NCBI RefSeq assembly: GCF_021390195.1
Contig: NZ_CP090003.1
Span: forward strand, 1,786,001-1,850,000
Length of the DNA stretch: 64,000 nt
Direction: 5' to 3'
Source of the DNA: Flagellimonas sp. CMM7
GTDB lineage: Bacteria; Bacteroidota; Bacteroidia; Flavobacteriales; Flavobacteriaceae
Shown here: positions 63,097 to 64,000 of the stretch, piece after piece
Numbering within the stretch: the first letter of the stretch is position 1
Layout of the letters: every line of letters starts with the position of its first letter
Position numbers and translations under genes: made by a program
Notes under the pieces: model-generated
Told to the model about the DNA's origin: nothing
Database searches by the model: none
Seen by the model: the letters and a program-made list of their open reading frames with translations, nothing else

Positions 63097-64000
63097 AACA
63101 TATCGGCACAAAAAGTGGAAAGCTGTTGCTCTTTGGTGGGGTCTACAGCAACCTTCAAGCGTTGGAACAATTGATATCCATAGCAAAAACAGAAGGGGTT
63201 ACTCCTGAAAATTGTATTTGTACCGGAGATATCACAGGGTATTGTGCCCAACCGGAAGAAACTATAACCGCTTTTAAGAATTGGGGCGCCTTGAGCATTA
63301 CTGGCAACGTGGAATTACAGCTGGCCAATGATAGCGAAGATTGCGGATGCGATTTTAAAGCAGGTGGCAGATGTGATAGTTTTTCCAAAATGTGGTTCCC
63401 CTTCACCAAAGCACATCTATCAGAATCATCCTTGGAATGGATTTCCCATCTTCCGGAATTTATCACTTTTGACTATAGCGGTAAAAAGGTGACTGTGGTA
63501 CATGGCAGTTATGAAAATGTTTCGGAATTCATTTTTGAATCCACTTCAGAAAACATTAAAAAAGATTGCTTGGAACAAACCAAAAGCGATGTGGTTATCG
63601 CCGGACATTGTGGATTACCGTTTAGTCAAGCCATTGGCAACAAATTTTGGTTAAACCCTGGCGTTATTGGTATGCCGGCCAATGATGGTACCCAACGGGT
63701 ATGGTATATGCTTTTGGAAATTGAAAACGGTGAATTAAAATATACTCATCGGTCTTTTGAATATGATTATCAGGCAGCACAACAATCAATGTACAAAAAC
63801 CATCTGCCCGAGGCATATGCAGATACACTGGCTTCCGGTATTTGGGACAATATGGAAATCCTCCCCGAGCTGGAAAAAATGGGTCAGGGCATTCCAATTA
63901 ATTTTGATAACAATTCAATACAAAATAAAGAACCTAAAACACCTAAAAAGATGGCAGATTCGTATTACGACCCTAAGGACTTAAGAAAATTTGGGAAAAT
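63081..64000 (+). CDS. Metallophosphoesterase, partial, running in frame into a possible second domain
   Basis: ATG 63081 (MDKEIKHIGTKSGKLLLFGG) opens a frame of 306 codons to the window end. ICTGDITGYC, ITGNVELQLA and HGSYENVSEF, with IAGHCGLPF, give the metal-binding phosphoesterase motifs (GD, GN, GH). At residue 291 (63951) the frame reads MADSYYDPKDLRKFGK, which looks like the start of an arsenosugar-associated peroxidase-like (carboxymuconolactone decarboxylase family) protein. No stop separates the two, so either a fusion exists or the second start is internal. Overlaps the symporter stop by 16 bases. Confidence 0.8.
   Translation, partial: MDKEIKHIGTKSGKLLLFGGVYSNLQALEQLISIAKTEGVTPENCICTGDITGYCAQPEETITAFKNWGALSITGNVELQLANDSEDCGCDFKAGGRCDSFSKMWFPFTKAHLSESSLEWISHLPEFITFDYSGKKVTVVHGSYENVSEFIFESTSENIKKDCLEQTKSDVVIAGHCGLPFSQAIGNKFWLNPGVIGMPANDGTQRVWYMLLEIENGELKYTHRSFEYDYQAAQQSMYKNHLPEAYADTLASGIWDNMEILPELEKMGQGIPINFDNNSIQNKEPKTPKKMADSYYDPKDLRKFGK

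Overview
The window is chromosomal DNA from a member of the Flavobacteriaceae (Bacteroidota), probably marine. The support is the AT-rich sequence, a GldH and a SprE-type gliding/type IX secretion lipoprotein, a SusC/SusD pair, a DUF4292 lipoprotein, and an ATP synthase operon without beta and epsilon genes. It also includes TAnnTTTG-like promoter boxes and very few Shine-Dalgarno sequences. No tRNA, rRNA, CRISPR array or transposase gene was seen.

Layout. 1-6.1 kb (mostly minus): CoA-transferase subunit A (cut by the window edge), PBP1A, gldH, a RicT/PSP1-like protein and trhO. 6.1-14.4 kb: a small lipoprotein gene between 19-bp direct repeats, recA, a lipoprotein, an ECF sigma factor with a downstream anti-sigma/outer-membrane-barrel protein, a frameshifted 7TM sensor kinase, plsC, a GlsB-like membrane protein and trpS. 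14.8-29.3 kb: a 14.46-kb integrative element inserted inside dprA. 30.1-38.4 kb: a CCDC81-HU/SPOR protein, acyl-CoA thioesterase, aldo/keto reductase, EnvC-like protein, DUF4292 lipoprotein, TPR protein, nucleotidyltransferase, dut and a flippase. 38.5-56 kb: sulfatase, atpG-A-H-F-E-B with atpZ, bactofilin and sprE upstream, a GlxA-type regulator, small enzymes, an ABC transporter, a ferredoxin reductase and a patatin. 56.3-64 kb: a DUF2064 transferase, SusC/SusD, a solute symporter and a metallophosphoesterase whose frame continues into a second apparent domain. This resembles an arsenosugar-type cluster.

The element is the main interest. A 556-aa large serine recombinase gene lies 39 bp inside its left end. 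Both ends share a 2-bp TA core. Removing the element joins the two dprA fragments in frame into a 368-codon gene of normal DprA size, so insertion should disable natural transformation reversibly. The element also carries winged-helix proteins, a nested dyad that could be a replication origin, a second small serine recombinase and an XRE regulator with a perfect operator overlapping a promoter. It also holds an XRE-ImmA/IrrE protease and a hidden 59-codon lipoprotein gene.

Inside the element, an Mrr-like nuclease, an AbiGi-like protein and an AbiV (HEPN) protein lie in a row in the same orientation. They are separated by imperfect palindromes of 111-133 bp built like integron attC sites. Each gene's upstream boundary is complementary to its own downstream boundary, the signature of once-circular gene cassettes, yet no integron integrase is present. 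I read this as a defence-gene cassette array carried on a dprA-targeting element, possibly an undescribed Bacteroidota cassette system. The sequence structure is directly visible; mobility and defence roles are inferred.
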